Numbered from the stretch's first letter, positions 15,629 through 24,692 are shown. The stretch is 64,000 nt of DNA from an uncultured Eubacteriales bacterium (GCA_934647945.1 CAKUFK010000003.1:224800-288799), one strand, 5' to 3'. Program-made: numbers and translations. The notes: generated by a model not told the origin, from the sequence alone.

Positions 15629-18319
15629 TTATGCGTCGGTTTTGCGGAAGCGGCGGACCAGGGCCCCAATGCCCTTGGCGATCTCCACAACCGCCAGCGG
15701 TACCAGGGCGAGCCCGGCGACGATACCCCAGGCGGTGGCGCTCAGGGTTGTCACCTCAAAGACGTTTTGCAGTACGGGTATGAACAGCACGACGAGCATC
15801 AGGAAAAGGGAGGCGAAAAATGCCCCGACCATATAGAGGTTGGTGTGAAAACCCACCCGGAAAAGGGAGTGGGAGGAGCGGACGTTGAAGGCGTGGACGA
15901 GCTGGGAGATGGCCAGCACGGCAAAGGCCATGGTCTCACCGAGGACGATGTTGTCGTCGGTGGGGGCGGCGAAGAGGCAGCCGAAGAAACCATCCCCGGC
16001 CGGATGCAGGAACCGGGAACCGATCGCGTAGGCGACCAGGGAGAGCAGCCCGATGAGCATACCCTGCAGCCCTGCCCGGATTCCCATACCGTGAGCGAAG
16101 AGGCTTTCGGTCTTGGCACGGGGACGCCGCCGCATGACGTCTTTTTCCACCGGCTCCATGCCGAGCGCCAGGGCAGGCAGGCTGTCGGTGACCAGATTGA
16201 TCCAGAGCAGCTGGACCGGCATGAGCGGCGTTTCCCTCCACAGCAGTATGGCCAGGAATACCGTGAGGATCTCGCCCAGGTTGCAGGAGAGGAGGAACTG
16301 GACGGATTTGCGGATATTGTCGTAAATCCCCCGCCCTTCTTTGACGGCGGTGACGATGGTGGCGAAGTTGTCGTCGGTCAGGGTCATGTCCGCCGCGCCC
16401 TTGGCTACGTCGGTGCCGGTGATCCCCATGGCGCAGCCGATATCCGCCGCTTTCAGGGCAGGGGCGTCGTTGACGCCGTCTCCGGTCATGGAGACGATTT
16501 CGCCCGCCTGCTGCCAGGCCTTGACAATCCGGATTTTATCTGCCGGTGTCACCCGGGCATAGACCCGGTAACGCCGGATGTTTTCATACAGCTCCTCGTC
16601 GCTCATGGCGGCGAGCTGAGCGCCGGTGACGGCTTCGCCGTCGTCGTGGAGGATTCCGAGCTGGCGGGCGATGGCCGAGGCGGTGACCACATGATCGCCG
16701 GTAATCATGACCGTGCGGATACCCGCGGCGTCGCATTCGCGGATGGCGTCCACGGCCTCGGGGCGGGGCGGGTCGATCATCCCGACGAGGCCGGCGAAGG
16801 TCAGGCCCTGCTCGAGATCCTCCGGCCGGCAGTCCATCGGCACTTCGTCGATGGTCTTATAGGCGACGGCGAGTACCCGCAGCGCCTGCCGGCCCATCTC
16901 CTCGTTCGCGGCGGCGGCCGCCTCGACGGGTCCGGAAATACACCGTTCAAAGAGCACATCGGGCGCGCCCTTGACGATGACGATGTTCTGCCCCTCGATC
17001 AGATGGATGACGGTCATCAGCTTGCGGTCGGAATCGAAGGGGATTTCCCCGAGCCGGGGATGCTCCGCCGTAAGCTCGGCCTTATCGAGTCCCTGGTGCA
17101 GGGCACAGGCGACGATGGCGGTCTCGGTGGGATCGCCGATATGCACCTCTTTGCCGTCCTTTACTTGGACAGTGCCGTCGGTGCAGAGGGTGGCCAGCCG
17201 GACAAGAGCCAGCGCGCCCTCGGACAGAGGGCTGCCCAGATCGTCGATCATGTGCCCGCCGCAGAACAAGCGGGTCAGGGTCATGCGGTTCTGGGTCAGG
17301 GTGCCGGTCTTGTCCGAACAGATGACCGACGCGCTGCCGAGTGTTTCCACGGCGGGCAGGCGGCGGATAATGGCGTTTTTGGCCACCATCCGCTGTACCC
17401 CGATCGCCAGCACGATGGTGACGATGGCGGGAAGCCCTTCCGGGATGGCTGCGACGGCCAGGGAAACCGAGGTCATGATCATATCGATGACCGGGAGGCG
17501 GTCGATCAGGCCGACGACGAGGATGACGGCACAGATGGCCAGCGCCAGAAAGCCCAAAGTTTTGCCCAGATGGGCGAGGCGGTTCTGCAGTGGCGTGACG
17601 GTTTCCTCTTCCTCTTCCAGCATGGAGGCGATTTTCCCCATCTCGGTGTGCATGCCGGTCTCCACCACGAGGGCCCGGGCGCGGCCGTAGGAGACCGCGC
17701 AGCCGGAATAGGCCATGTTCAGACGGTCACCGAGAGGCGCAATGTCCGGAATCTCGACAGCGGCATCCTTTTCCACCGGGACGGATTCCCCTGTCAGGGC
17801 GGATTCGTCACATTTGAAGCTGGCGCTGGACAGCAGCCGGCAGTCGGCCGGAACCAGATCCCCCGCCTCGATGTCGACGATATCCCCGGGCACAAGGTCG
17901 GTGGAGGGGATGCTCCGCATCTCGCCGTCCCGCAGTACCTTTGCCGAAGGGGAGGACATGTTTTTGAGTGCCTCGAGCGCCGCCTCCGCTTTGCTTTCCT
18001 GAATGACGCCGAGCAGGCCGTTGACGATGACGATGAGGACGATGACGATCGGTTCGATCCAGTCGGCCTCGGCTCCCTGGATGAAATTGTAAATACTGAG
18101 CCCCAATGAGATCAGGGCCGCGATGAGAAGGATGATGATCATGACATCCTTCATCTGATCCAAAAAACGCTGTAAAAAGGACCGGGGCTTTTTTTCATTT
18201 AACCGGTTGGAGCCATGCTCCTGCAGCCGAACGGCTGCCTCGCTGTCCGACAGCCCCTGCGCCAAATCAGTGTTCAGTTCCCGGACCACATCGTCCAGCT
18301 TGTCGCTGTACCAGATCAC
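15629..18319 (-). CDS. Cation-transporting P-type ATPase, calcium (P2A) type
   Basis: The product of 896 residues pumps cations, most likely Ca2+, across the membrane. It has an N-terminal cation_ATPase_N domain (WYSDKLDDVVRELNTD), the TGES actuator motif, the PEGLPA motif of transmembrane helix 4 (about 293-298), phosphorylation site DKTGT with Asp at 336, and MTGDGVNDAPALKAADIG in the hinge. The start is the GTG at 18319, with GGAGG 7 bases upstream; the open frame continues 87 codons further but lies across the promoter. Helix 4 and 6 motifs resemble SERCA/PMR1-type bacterial pumps such as YloB. Confidence 0.93.
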   Translation of the reverse strand: MIWYSDKLDDVVRELNTDLAQGLSDSEAAVRLQEHGSNRLNEKKPRSFLQRFLDQMKDVMIIILLIAALISLGLSIYNFIQGAEADWIEPIVIVLIVIVNGLLGVIQESKAEAALEALKNMSSPSAKVLRDGEMRSIPSTDLVPGDIVDIEAGDLVPADCRLLSSASFKCDESALTGESVPVEKDAAVEIPDIAPLGDRLNMAYSGCAVSYGRARALVVETGMHTEMGKIASMLEEEEETVTPLQNRLAHLGKTLGFLALAICAVILVVGLIDRLPVIDMIMTSVSLAVAAIPEGLPAIVTIVLAIGVQRMVAKNAIIRRLPAVETLGSASVICSDKTGTLTQNRMTLTRLFCGGHMIDDLGSPLSEGALALVRLATLCTDGTVQVKDGKEVHIGDPTETAIVACALHQGLDKAELTAEHPRLGEIPFDSDRKLMTVIHLIEGQNIVIVKGAPDVLFERCISGPVEAAAAANEEMGRQALRVLAVAYKTIDEVPMDCRPEDLEQGLTFAGLVGMIDPPRPEAVDAIRECDAAGIRTVMITGDHVVTASAIARQLGILHDDGEAVTGAQLAAMSDEELYENIRRYRVYARVTPADKIRIVKAWQQAGEIVSMTGDGVNDAPALKAADIGCAMGITGTDVAKGAADMTLTDDNFATIVTAVKEGRGIYDNIRKSVQFLLSCNLGEILTVFLAILLWRETPLMPVQLLWINLVTDSLPALALGMEPVEKDVMRRRPRAKTESLFAHGMGIRAGLQGMLIGLLSLVAYAIGSRFLHPAGDGFFGCLFAAPTDDNIVLGETMAFAVLAISQLVHAFNVRSSHSLFRVGFHTNLYMVGAFFASLFLMLVVLFIPVLQNVFEVTTLSATAWGIVAGLALVPLAVVEIAKGIGALVRRFRKTDA

Positions 18320-18359
18320 GGAGGACCCTCCTTTGTTTTGATAAACCTTTTTAAACAGT

Positions 18360-18387
18360 ATTATACTGCAAAAAGGGAAAAATGCAA
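18360..18387 (-). promoter_or_regulatory. Promoter for the P-type ATPase
   Basis: A minus-strand TTGCAT (18387-18382) and TATAAT (18365-18360) have a 16-base spacer, 41 bases before the GTG start. Confidence 0.75.
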
Positions 18388-18447
18388 AGATTTTCCTCGC
18401 ATGATGAATGAAGGATGTTTGTGAATAGGGAGATCGTATAAAAAAAC

Positions 18448-18476
18448 TTGTGATCCCGTGCGGACTGTGGGATAAT
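18448..18476 (+). promoter_or_regulatory. Promoter upstream of the HD-domain pseudogene
   Basis: TTGTGA and GATAAT have a 17-base spacer, pointing toward 18552. It may still transcribe the flavoprotein genes downstream. Confidence 0.5.
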
Positions 18477-18551
18477 ACATCTATATAGGCAGAGGCGGCG
18501 GGAGTCCCCTTGACGCTTCGTTTCCGAAAAAAACGCCGGGGAGGGATAAAG

Positions 18552-19029
18552 ATGTTTGACCTGTCGCGTTGGCCGTCCATACGGGGGATCGCTTTGTCCG
18601 GTGATCTTCAATCGGACGCCACCCGTTTTTTGGTTTCAAACGGCAAACGGGAAACGGCGGCTCATTGTATGGCCGTCGGGAACACAAGTGGGGAAATCGC
18701 CGCTCGCTTCGGGCTGGATATATCCGTGGCCACAACCGCCGCATGGCTGCACGACATATCGAACGTTCTGCAGCCGTCCGATATGCTCGACTATGCGCTT
18801 GATCGGGGTTGGGCAATTGACGGTTCCGAACGCCGACATCCCTTCCTCCTGCATCAGCGCCTGTCGGCGGTATTGGCGAAGGAGCTCTTTGGCATCAAGA
18901 ACGGCCTTATTTTATCGGCTGTCGAGTGCCGCGCTCCGCTATATCGATTTCGTGCTGGAAAACGATCGGCTTCTTTGCCCTCATCCGTGGCTTGTGGAAG
19001 CCAAAAGCTGGCTCGAACAGGGCGGCTGA
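18552..19029 (+). pseudogene. YqeK-like HD-domain hydrolase, internally deleted and frameshifted
   Basis: The first frame reads normally from ATG 18552 (GGAGGG upstream). It has a metal-site His in AAHCMAVG, the HD pair in AAWLHDISNV, then HPFLLHQRLSAVLAKELFGI and ILSAVEC. The frame then changes near 18925, and another frame supplies the expected family C-terminus, LRYIDFVLENDRL...HPWLVEAKSWL, stopping at 19029. Intact relatives have about 50 more residues (a CHTTL...DKIEWDQ region) between these parts. The gene therefore lost an internal segment of non-triplet length, including catalytic residues. It was once a nucleotide phosphohydrolase of the YqeK type. Confidence 0.75.
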
Positions 19030-19149
19030 TTCTTTGGCTTTCGACATGGCTTTTACCTGCGGGGACGCTACTTTGCCACTACCATATTCTTGACGGACCC
19101 GGATAGGTGGGGTATACTTGGGACAAACGCGGGAGAGCGGGGGGATCGC

Positions 19150-20424
19150 ATGCCGGAGCGGGCAAACCAAACGGATATCGCGGTTGTGGGCGGCGGTGCG
19201 GCGGGGCTGACTGCCGCGGTCCTGTGCGCCCGGTCAGGGCTTCAAACCGTGGTGCTGGAAAAGGCGCCGCGGGTGGGGAAAAAGCTGCTTGCGACCGGCA
19301 ACGGCACCTGCAACCTGACCAACCTCTCCGCCTCGCCCGCCCGATATCACGGCAAAGGGGCTGCCGATTTCGTGCGGCCGGTTTTGGAAGCCTATCCGCC
19401 CCGGCGCATCATGCGTTTTTTCGAGGAACTCGGCCTTGTCTGCCAGGTGCGGGAGGACGGGCGGGTCTATCCCCGCACTGCCCAGGCGTCGGCGGTGCTC
19501 GACTGCCTGCGGCTGGCCCTGTCCGCCGCAGGCGCCGAGGAACGGACCGGATGCCCGGTCACAGCGATCCGGAGGACGGCGGGCGGCTTCCGTCTGGATA
19601 CGGGCGGCGGAGTTCTGAATGCCCGCCTGGTCCTCGTTGGTGCCGGAGGGGCAGCGGCGCCCGCCCTCGGCGGGGGGACGGACGGCTATACGCTGCTCAC
19701 GGCTTTGGGCCATACCCGTACCCCGCTGTCTCCCTCCATCGTGCAGGTGAAAACCGACCCGGCGGCTGTGCGTGCGATCAGGGGGATCCGCCTGGACGCC
19801 GCCGTTTCCTTCTGCCTGGACGGCCAGACGCTTTCGCAGGAGACAGGGGAGCTGCTTTTTACCGAATACGGGCTGTCCGGCCCGGCGGTGATGCAAGCGT
19901 CCCGTCCTGTCGGGGACTGGGAGCGGAGGAAGGACGGCCGGATGACAGCGATGCTCGATCTGCTGCCTGAAACAGAGGAAAAGGACGTGTATGCCTGTCT
20001 CAAACAGCGCCGGAGTCTTCCCGGACGGACACTGGAGGAGTTTTTCACCGGCCTTCTTCACAAACGGGTGGGACAGGCTCTGCTGCGGCAGGCTGGGATC
20101 GGCCCCTTTACCCGTCCGGCGTCCGATCTGAACGACGGGCAGACGGCGGCGCTGGCGCGTCTGATCAAACGATGGGAAATCCCGGTCACCGGTACCCAGG
20201 GAATGGGCGGGGCGCAGGTCACCGCCGGAGGGATCGCCCTGGCGGAGGTGGAGCCGGCGACGCTGATGTCCCGGAAGGTGCCGGGCCTGTATCTGGCCGG
20301 AGAGGTGCTGGACGTGGACGGGGACTGCGGCGGTTTCAACCTGCAGTGGGCGTGGGCGTCCGCCCATGCCGCGGCGTCGGCCATGCGGGAAGCCGTTCGG
20401 ACTGGAAACGAGGGGATGGGATGA
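19150..20424 (+). CDS. HI0933/BaiN family flavoprotein oxidoreductase
   Basis: The 424-residue protein has an N-terminal FAD-binding VVGGGAAGLTAAVLCARSG and KLLATGNGTCNLTN, the latter diagnostic of the HI0933 family. Further on it has FTEYGLSGPAVMQ and a C-terminal YLAGEVLDVDGDCGGFN and QWAWASAHAA. Members are poorly characterised; one, BaiN, has been linked to bile acid dehydroxylation, but that should not be transferred. ATG 19150 with a GGGGGGA site is chosen. Its stop overlaps the ATG of the next flavoprotein, so translation is likely coupled. Confidence 0.9.
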   Translation: MPERANQTDIAVVGGGAAGLTAAVLCARSGLQTVVLEKAPRVGKKLLATGNGTCNLTNLSASPARYHGKGAADFVRPVLEAYPPRRIMRFFEELGLVCQVREDGRVYPRTAQASAVLDCLRLALSAAGAEERTGCPVTAIRRTAGGFRLDTGGGVLNARLVLVGAGGAAAPALGGGTDGYTLLTALGHTRTPLSPSIVQVKTDPAAVRAIRGIRLDAAVSFCLDGQTLSQETGELLFTEYGLSGPAVMQASRPVGDWERRKDGRMTAMLDLLPETEEKDVYACLKQRRSLPGRTLEEFFTGLLHKRVGQALLRQAGIGPFTRPASDLNDGQTAALARLIKRWEIPVTGTQGMGGAQVTAGGIALAEVEPATLMSRKVPGLYLAGEVLDVDGDCGGFNLQWAWASAHAAASAMREAVRTGNEGMG

Positions 20425-22022
20425 TCCGCTTGAGCGGGCTTGCCATGCCGCTGTCTTATACGGAGGAAACTCTGCGGCGGCGGGTGGCGAAGGAACTGAA
20501 GGTGCCGCCGTCCGTTATAGCCGCGCTGCGGGTTTACCGCCGTTCGGTGGATGCCCGGCACAAAGAGAATGTGGTATTTCAGATCACTGTGGACGTGACA
20601 CTCGGGACCGGGGAGACCGCGGCGGCGTCGCGTTGCCCCGGTGCGACTCTGCTTGAGCCGCCGGCCCGGACATTCCCTCTGCCTCATCCCGTATCCCTGG
20701 GGGATGAGCCGCCGCCCATTGTGGTGGGGAGCGGCCCGGCGGGACTGTTTGCCGCCCTGGCGCTGGCCCGGGCGGGGCTCAGGCCGATCCTCCTCGAGCG
20801 CGGCCGGGATGTGGACAGCCGCCGGGCGGACGTGGAGCGTTTCCGGACGACCGGGCTGCTGGACACCGCCTCGAACGTCCAATTCGGAGAGGGGGGCGCC
20901 GGCACCTTTTCAGACGGCAAGCTGAATACGGGGATCAAAAATCCCCGCTGCCGTTTTGTCCTTGAGCAGCTCGCCGCCTGCGGCGCGCCTGAGGAGATCC
21001 TGTGGCAGGCCAAACCCCATGTGGGAACCGACCGGCTCATCGACACGGTACGGGGCCTTCGGGAAGAGATTCAAAAATTGGGAGGCCGGGTCCTGTTCCG
21101 CCACCGGGTCACGGATATCCTGACAGAGGCTGGCCGGCTGGCCGGCCTTTTGGCAGACACGCCGGCTGGCCGGGAGGAATTCCCTTGCCGCCGGGTGATT
21201 TTCGCCGTCGGGCACAGTGCCCGGGACACCATGGAAATGCTGCATCGCAGGGGTGTGCGGATGGAACGCAAGCCCTTTGCCGTAGGGGTGCGGATCGAGC
21301 ACCCGCGGGAGATGATCGATCGCAGCCAATATGGCTGCTTTGCCGGCCATCCGGCTTTGGGCGCGGCGGACTATAAGCTTTCCTGCCGCCCGGCCGGCGG
21401 CCGGGGAGTGTATACTTTCTGTATGTGCCCGGGCGGCGAGGTGATCGCCGCCGCTTCGGAAGCGGAAGGCGTAGCGGTCAATGGGATGAGCGTGTTTGCC
21501 AGGGATGCCCGCAATTCCAACAGCGCCCTGCTGGTGGGGGTGGAGCCGGCGGATATTCCAGGGGAAGGGCCGCTTGAGGGCATCGCCTTTCAGCGCCGGA
21601 TGGAGCGGGCGGCCTATGAGCTGGGGGGTGGGGGATATCGCGCCCCCGTCCAGCTGGCTGGGGACTTTCTGCAGGGCGTGCCCTCCACGGCATTCGGCGC
21701 GGTGGAGCCGTCTTACCGGCCCGGCGTGACCTTGGCCGATCTCGGAGGCTGCCTGCCGGAGTTTGTTTCGGCGTCGATCCGGGCGGCGCTGCCCCTGTTT
21801 GGGCGGCGGCTTCGGGGATTCGACCGGCCGGACGCGGTGCTGACCGGGGTGGAATCCCGCAGCTCCTCCCCGGTCCGGATCTTACGCGGCGAGGCGGGGG
21901 AGTCCTCCGTTCCCGGCTTATATCCCTGTGGGGAGGGAGCGGGCTATGCAGGAGGCATCCTGTCCGCCGCGGTGGACGGCTTGCGTTGTGCCGAGTGGCT
22001 TCTTGCGGCTGGGCACCCATAA
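20421..22022 (+). CDS. COG2509-type FAD-dependent dehydrogenase
   Basis: The 533-residue product starts MIRLSGLAMPLSYTEETLRR, an N-terminal domain common in this family. It then has the FAD loop VVGSGPAGLFAALALARAG, GEGGAGTFSDGKL, PHVGTDRL and a C-terminal YPCGEGAGYAGGILSAAVDG. The family is widespread in Clostridia but has no settled reaction. It overlaps the previous gene as ATGA (20421-20424). Cotranscription of two different Rossmann flavoproteins suggests a shared, unknown redox pathway. Confidence 0.88.
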   Translation: MIRLSGLAMPLSYTEETLRRRVAKELKVPPSVIAALRVYRRSVDARHKENVVFQITVDVTLGTGETAAASRCPGATLLEPPARTFPLPHPVSLGDEPPPIVVGSGPAGLFAALALARAGLRPILLERGRDVDSRRADVERFRTTGLLDTASNVQFGEGGAGTFSDGKLNTGIKNPRCRFVLEQLAACGAPEEILWQAKPHVGTDRLIDTVRGLREEIQKLGGRVLFRHRVTDILTEAGRLAGLLADTPAGREEFPCRRVIFAVGHSARDTMEMLHRRGVRMERKPFAVGVRIEHPREMIDRSQYGCFAGHPALGAADYKLSCRPAGGRGVYTFCMCPGGEVIAAASEAEGVAVNGMSVFARDARNSNSALLVGVEPADIPGEGPLEGIAFQRRMERAAYELGGGGYRAPVQLAGDFLQGVPSTAFGAVEPSYRPGVTLADLGGCLPEFVSASIRAALPLFGRRLRGFDRPDAVLTGVESRSSSPVRILRGEAGESSVPGLYPCGEGAGYAGGILSAAVDGLRCAEWLLAAGHP

Positions 22023-22025
22023 ATT

Positions 22026-22121
22026 TTGTTGATTGACCAAGGCGGAGTCACATCCTATCGTCCCCGGCGACAATAGGATCCCGCAGGGCAGCACAGCCGG
22101 CGGGATATGGCCATATCAACA
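22026..22121. other. Nested inverted repeat between flavoprotein and MBL operon
   Basis: TTGTTGAT (22026-22033) and ATCAACAA (22114-22121) form an outer stem. Inside it ATCCTAT pairs with ATAGGAT around a GC loop. There is no U-tract, so this may be a structured leader or relic element rather than a simple terminator. Confidence 0.4.
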
Positions 22122-22171
22122 ATTGGGCGGCTAATTCCCGCTGCGATACCATGAAACGGGAGGGAGAGAGC

Positions 22172-22414
22172 ATGAATACGCGAAAACCCGTTTTGGGAAA
22201 CCGCAATTTGGTCGGCCTCCGCGCAACACAGGCGAGATTTTCCATGGATCTCACACAGGCTGGACGGACGGCCCGTTTACAGATGAAGGGCGTGGACATC
22301 CGTCCCTTTTCCCTTTTGGAGGGGCAGGAATGGCCGGTGACGGACATCGGACGCGGCATCCCGCAGGTTGACACCGCTTGGCCGCTGGACCGGGAGGGAT
22401 TGGAGTATGGCTGA
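22172..22414 (+). CDS. Small hypothetical protein coupled to an MBL-fold protein (80 aa)
   Basis: The start ATG 22172 has a GGGAGGGAGAG site. The product (MNTRKPVLGNRNLVGLRATQ, then a basic middle and an acidic end) has no transmembrane segment or recognised domain. Its last codons overlap the ATG of the next gene (22407), the usual sign of translational coupling, which supports it being real. Function is unknown; the context suggests work with the membrane-anchored MBL protein. Confidence 0.65.
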   Translation: MNTRKPVLGNRNLVGLRATQARFSMDLTQAGRTARLQMKGVDIRPFSLLEGQEWPVTDIGRGIPQVDTAWPLDREGLEYG

Positions 22415-23378
22415 GACGCGGATGACGAAAAAGGAACGGGAGAAACGACGCCGCGTGCTGCTGTGGATTTTCCTGCCGCTGGTGGTGCTGCTGCTCGTTT
22501 TTTCCGGTCTGGTCACCATCAGTGAGCAGATGAACCGCCCCTTTCTGCCCACCTGGGAGCGGATCTTCGAAGCGGCGGGACTGCGGGATGCGCCGCCCCT
22601 GTCTGATCTGGAAGGGGAGCTGCGCATCGACGTCATCGAGGTGGGCAACGCGGACTCCATCCTGATTCGCAACGGCACCCACAATATGCTTATTGACGCG
22701 GGCACCAATCCGGCCGGACAGGATGTGGTGAATTATCTCCACAATCAGGGTGTACAGCGGCTGGATCTGGTGATTGCCACCCATGGAGATGTCGACCACA
22801 TCGGCGGGATGGACAATGTCATCGATGCGTTTGAAATCGATACCTTTATCATGGCTTTTATGCCGGAGGGGTTCGAACCGACGACCAAAAGCTATCTCAG
22901 CGTCCTGCAGGCATTGGACAAGAACAATATCGCCGTCACTGAGGCCGCGCCAGGCGCATCCTATCCCCTCGGTGATGCCGTGGTGGAGATCCTCGGCCCG
23001 GTCAGGGAATTTGAGGAACGCAACAACATGTCGGTGGTCTGCCGGGTCAGCTTCGGAAACCGCCGGTTTCTCTTCATGGGGGATGCGGAGAAGGAGGAAG
23101 AGGCCTCCCTGCTCGAAACGGGGACGGATCTCGCAGCCGATGTAATCAAAATCGGCCACCACGGCAGCCGTTCCTCCTCTTCCGCCGCCCTGCTTGACGC
23201 AGTGGCCCCTCGCTATGCGCTGATCACCAGCGGCGTCGACAATTCGTACAACCATCCGCATCAGGTCACACTGGACGCGCTCGCAAAGCGGCATATCGCC
23301 TGCTATCGCAGTGATCTGTGCGGTACGATCGTGGTGCGCTGCGACGGGGACGCGATCACCTTTGAAACCGAACGATAG
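22407..23378 (+). CDS. Membrane-anchored MBL-fold hydrolase (ComEC C-domain type)
   Basis: The 323-residue product has a basic N-terminus, one membrane segment (VLLWIFLPLVVLLLVFSGLV), then a metallo-beta-lactamase domain with the metal motif ATHGDVDHIGG, a FLFMGDAEKEEE segment and KIGHHGSRSSSS. This is the domain found at the C-end of ComEC/Rec2, here without the competence channel domains. Stand-alone forms are exported or anchored hydrolases of unknown substrate. It sits between a coupled 80-aa gene and a DUF3006 gene, a common pairing. Confidence 0.88.
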   Translation: MAETRMTKKEREKRRRVLLWIFLPLVVLLLVFSGLVTISEQMNRPFLPTWERIFEAAGLRDAPPLSDLEGELRIDVIEVGNADSILIRNGTHNMLIDAGTNPAGQDVVNYLHNQGVQRLDLVIATHGDVDHIGGMDNVIDAFEIDTFIMAFMPEGFEPTTKSYLSVLQALDKNNIAVTEAAPGASYPLGDAVVEILGPVREFEERNNMSVVCRVSFGNRRFLFMGDAEKEEEASLLETGTDLAADVIKIGHHGSRSSSSAALLDAVAPRYALITSGVDNSYNHPHQVTLDALAKRHIACYRSDLCGTIVVRCDGDAITFETER

Positions 23379-23394
23379 AATAGGAGGGCATACC

Positions 23395-23610
23395 ATGTAT
23401 TACAGCCTGGACCGCTTTGAGGAGGAGCTGGCCGTCCTGGAGGACGACGACGAACACACCCTGACCATACCGCGCATCCTGCTGCCTGAGGGCGCCCGTC
23501 CGGGGGACGTGCTGATACGGGATGGAGATCGATATTCGCCGGCCCCCGACGAGACGGCCCGACGCCGGGAGCAGATCCGCCGGCTGCAGGACAAACTGCG
23601 GCGGCGGTGA
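23395..23610 (+). CDS. DUF3006 family protein
   Basis: The 71-residue product begins MYYSLDRFEEELAVLEDDD, with IPRILLPEGARPGDVL in the middle, the DUF3006 signature, and a basic C-terminal tail (RLQDKLRRR). DUF3006 genes typically follow ComEC-like MBL genes, as here (16-base gap). Biochemical function is unknown. AGGAGGG lies 7 bases before the ATG. Confidence 0.88.
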   Translation: MYYSLDRFEEELAVLEDDDEHTLTIPRILLPEGARPGDVLIRDGDRYSPAPDETARRREQIRRLQDKLRRR

Positions 23611-23730
23611 GGGACAGATGCGTTTTGACGGGCTATCCCGCCGCCGTATGGAAAAGGGGCGCGGAGGCTCTGAACGATACACGTTTGGCCGGGAAAGCCC
23701 GGAAACAGGCCTCCTGTTAGGAGGGATTTT

Positions 23731-24642
23731 ATGGCCACGATCCATCTGGATTATGTGACATTCGCGCTCCTGGAACCCCACGATTTTTCGTGGCTGAGGC
23801 GGTTAGGGGCCGTCTTTTGCGTTTATCCCGGGCAGGATTCCGGCAACCTACTGTTCGGCGTCGAACGGGACGGGATCAGACGCTTTGTCAAATATGCGGG
23901 TGCCCGGACGACGGAGTACGGCGGTACGCCGGAGGAGGCGGTCGCCAGGCTGCGGCGGGCGGCCGGGGTTTACCGGGCGCTCGCCCATCCCGCCCTGATC
24001 GGGATGAACGAGGTGCTGGAGCTGCCCAATGGATTCGCCTGCGTTTTTGATTGGTTTGACGGGAAGGGGCTGCATGACCTCAGCGAGATATGCAGGGGTA
24101 TCGATAAGGAAACCGATCCCCGGTCGGGATACTACCGCTATCGGCATCTGCCGCTCCAAAAGCGGCTCCGGTCCCTTAGGACCCTGTTCGATTTTTTGTT
24201 GTATGTGGAGGAACGGGGTTTCGTCGCCGTGGATTTTTACGACGGCAGCATTCTGTATGATTTTGGAAGCGATACGACCAAAATCTGCGACATCGATTTG
24301 TATCGGCCTAAGCCCTTGTATAATCACATGGGGCCGGACTTTTGGGGGACGAAACGGCTGAAAGCCCCGGAGGAATACATCCTCGGGGCGGAAATCGACA
24401 GCCGGACGAACGTTTTTACCCTTGGCGCCCTGATCCTGCACCTGTTCGGGGCCTACACCCATGCAGACATCCAGAATATGTATCGGGAAAGCGCCTTCCA
24501 ACCCTGTCCGCGGGAGGGATGGGCCTTGGATGGGCCACTCTACGACATCGTCCGCAGGGCGGTGGAACCCGATAAGGCCGATCGTTATCCATCGATGCGC
24601 GCATTTGGAGAGGCATTTTGGTCGGCTGTTGTTCTGATATAG
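23731..24642 (+). CDS. Protein kinase-like protein with degenerate catalytic motifs
   Basis: The 303-residue product has the order of a Ser/Thr kinase domain: an N-lobe Lys in RRFVKYAG, a helix C Glu in TPEEAVARLRRAAG, then the catalytic-loop equivalent VAVDFYDGSILYDF and the metal-loop equivalent ICDIDLYRP, followed by LKAPEEYILGAEID (APE-like). The HRD histidine and the catalytic-loop Asn are replaced, and DFG reads DLY. The two Asp residues remain, so activity is possible but may be weak. Similar proteins occur in Bacillota and carry no defined role. A terminator follows, then XRE genes on the other strand. Confidence 0.7.
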   Translation: MATIHLDYVTFALLEPHDFSWLRRLGAVFCVYPGQDSGNLLFGVERDGIRRFVKYAGARTTEYGGTPEEAVARLRRAAGVYRALAHPALIGMNEVLELPNGFACVFDWFDGKGLHDLSEICRGIDKETDPRSGYYRYRHLPLQKRLRSLRTLFDFLLYVEERGFVAVDFYDGSILYDFGSDTTKICDIDLYRPKPLYNHMGPDFWGTKRLKAPEEYILGAEIDSRTNVFTLGALILHLFGAYTHADIQNMYRESAFQPCPREGWALDGPLYDIVRRAVEPDKADRYPSMRAFGEAFWSAVVLI

Positions 24643-24648
24643 ATGAAA

Positions 24649-24682
24649 AGGCGGGGAGAAACCATCCGGTTTTCCCCGCCTC
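24649..24682. terminator. Terminator between kinase-like gene and XRE gene
   Basis: AGGCGGGGAGAAACC pairs with GGTTTTCCCCGCCT around ATCC. It lies between two convergent genes and could serve either. Confidence 0.7.
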
Positions 24683-24692
24683 TGTGTGTGGT

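Noticed and set aside
15596..18109. An 837-codon plus-strand frame
   Set aside because: It is antisense to the P-type ATPase, with Gly/Asp/His-rich composition and no domain motifs.
18320..18580. 87-codon N-terminal extension of the P-type ATPase
   Set aside because: It covers the promoter and a GTG start with a good ribosome site; homology begins at WYSDKLDD.
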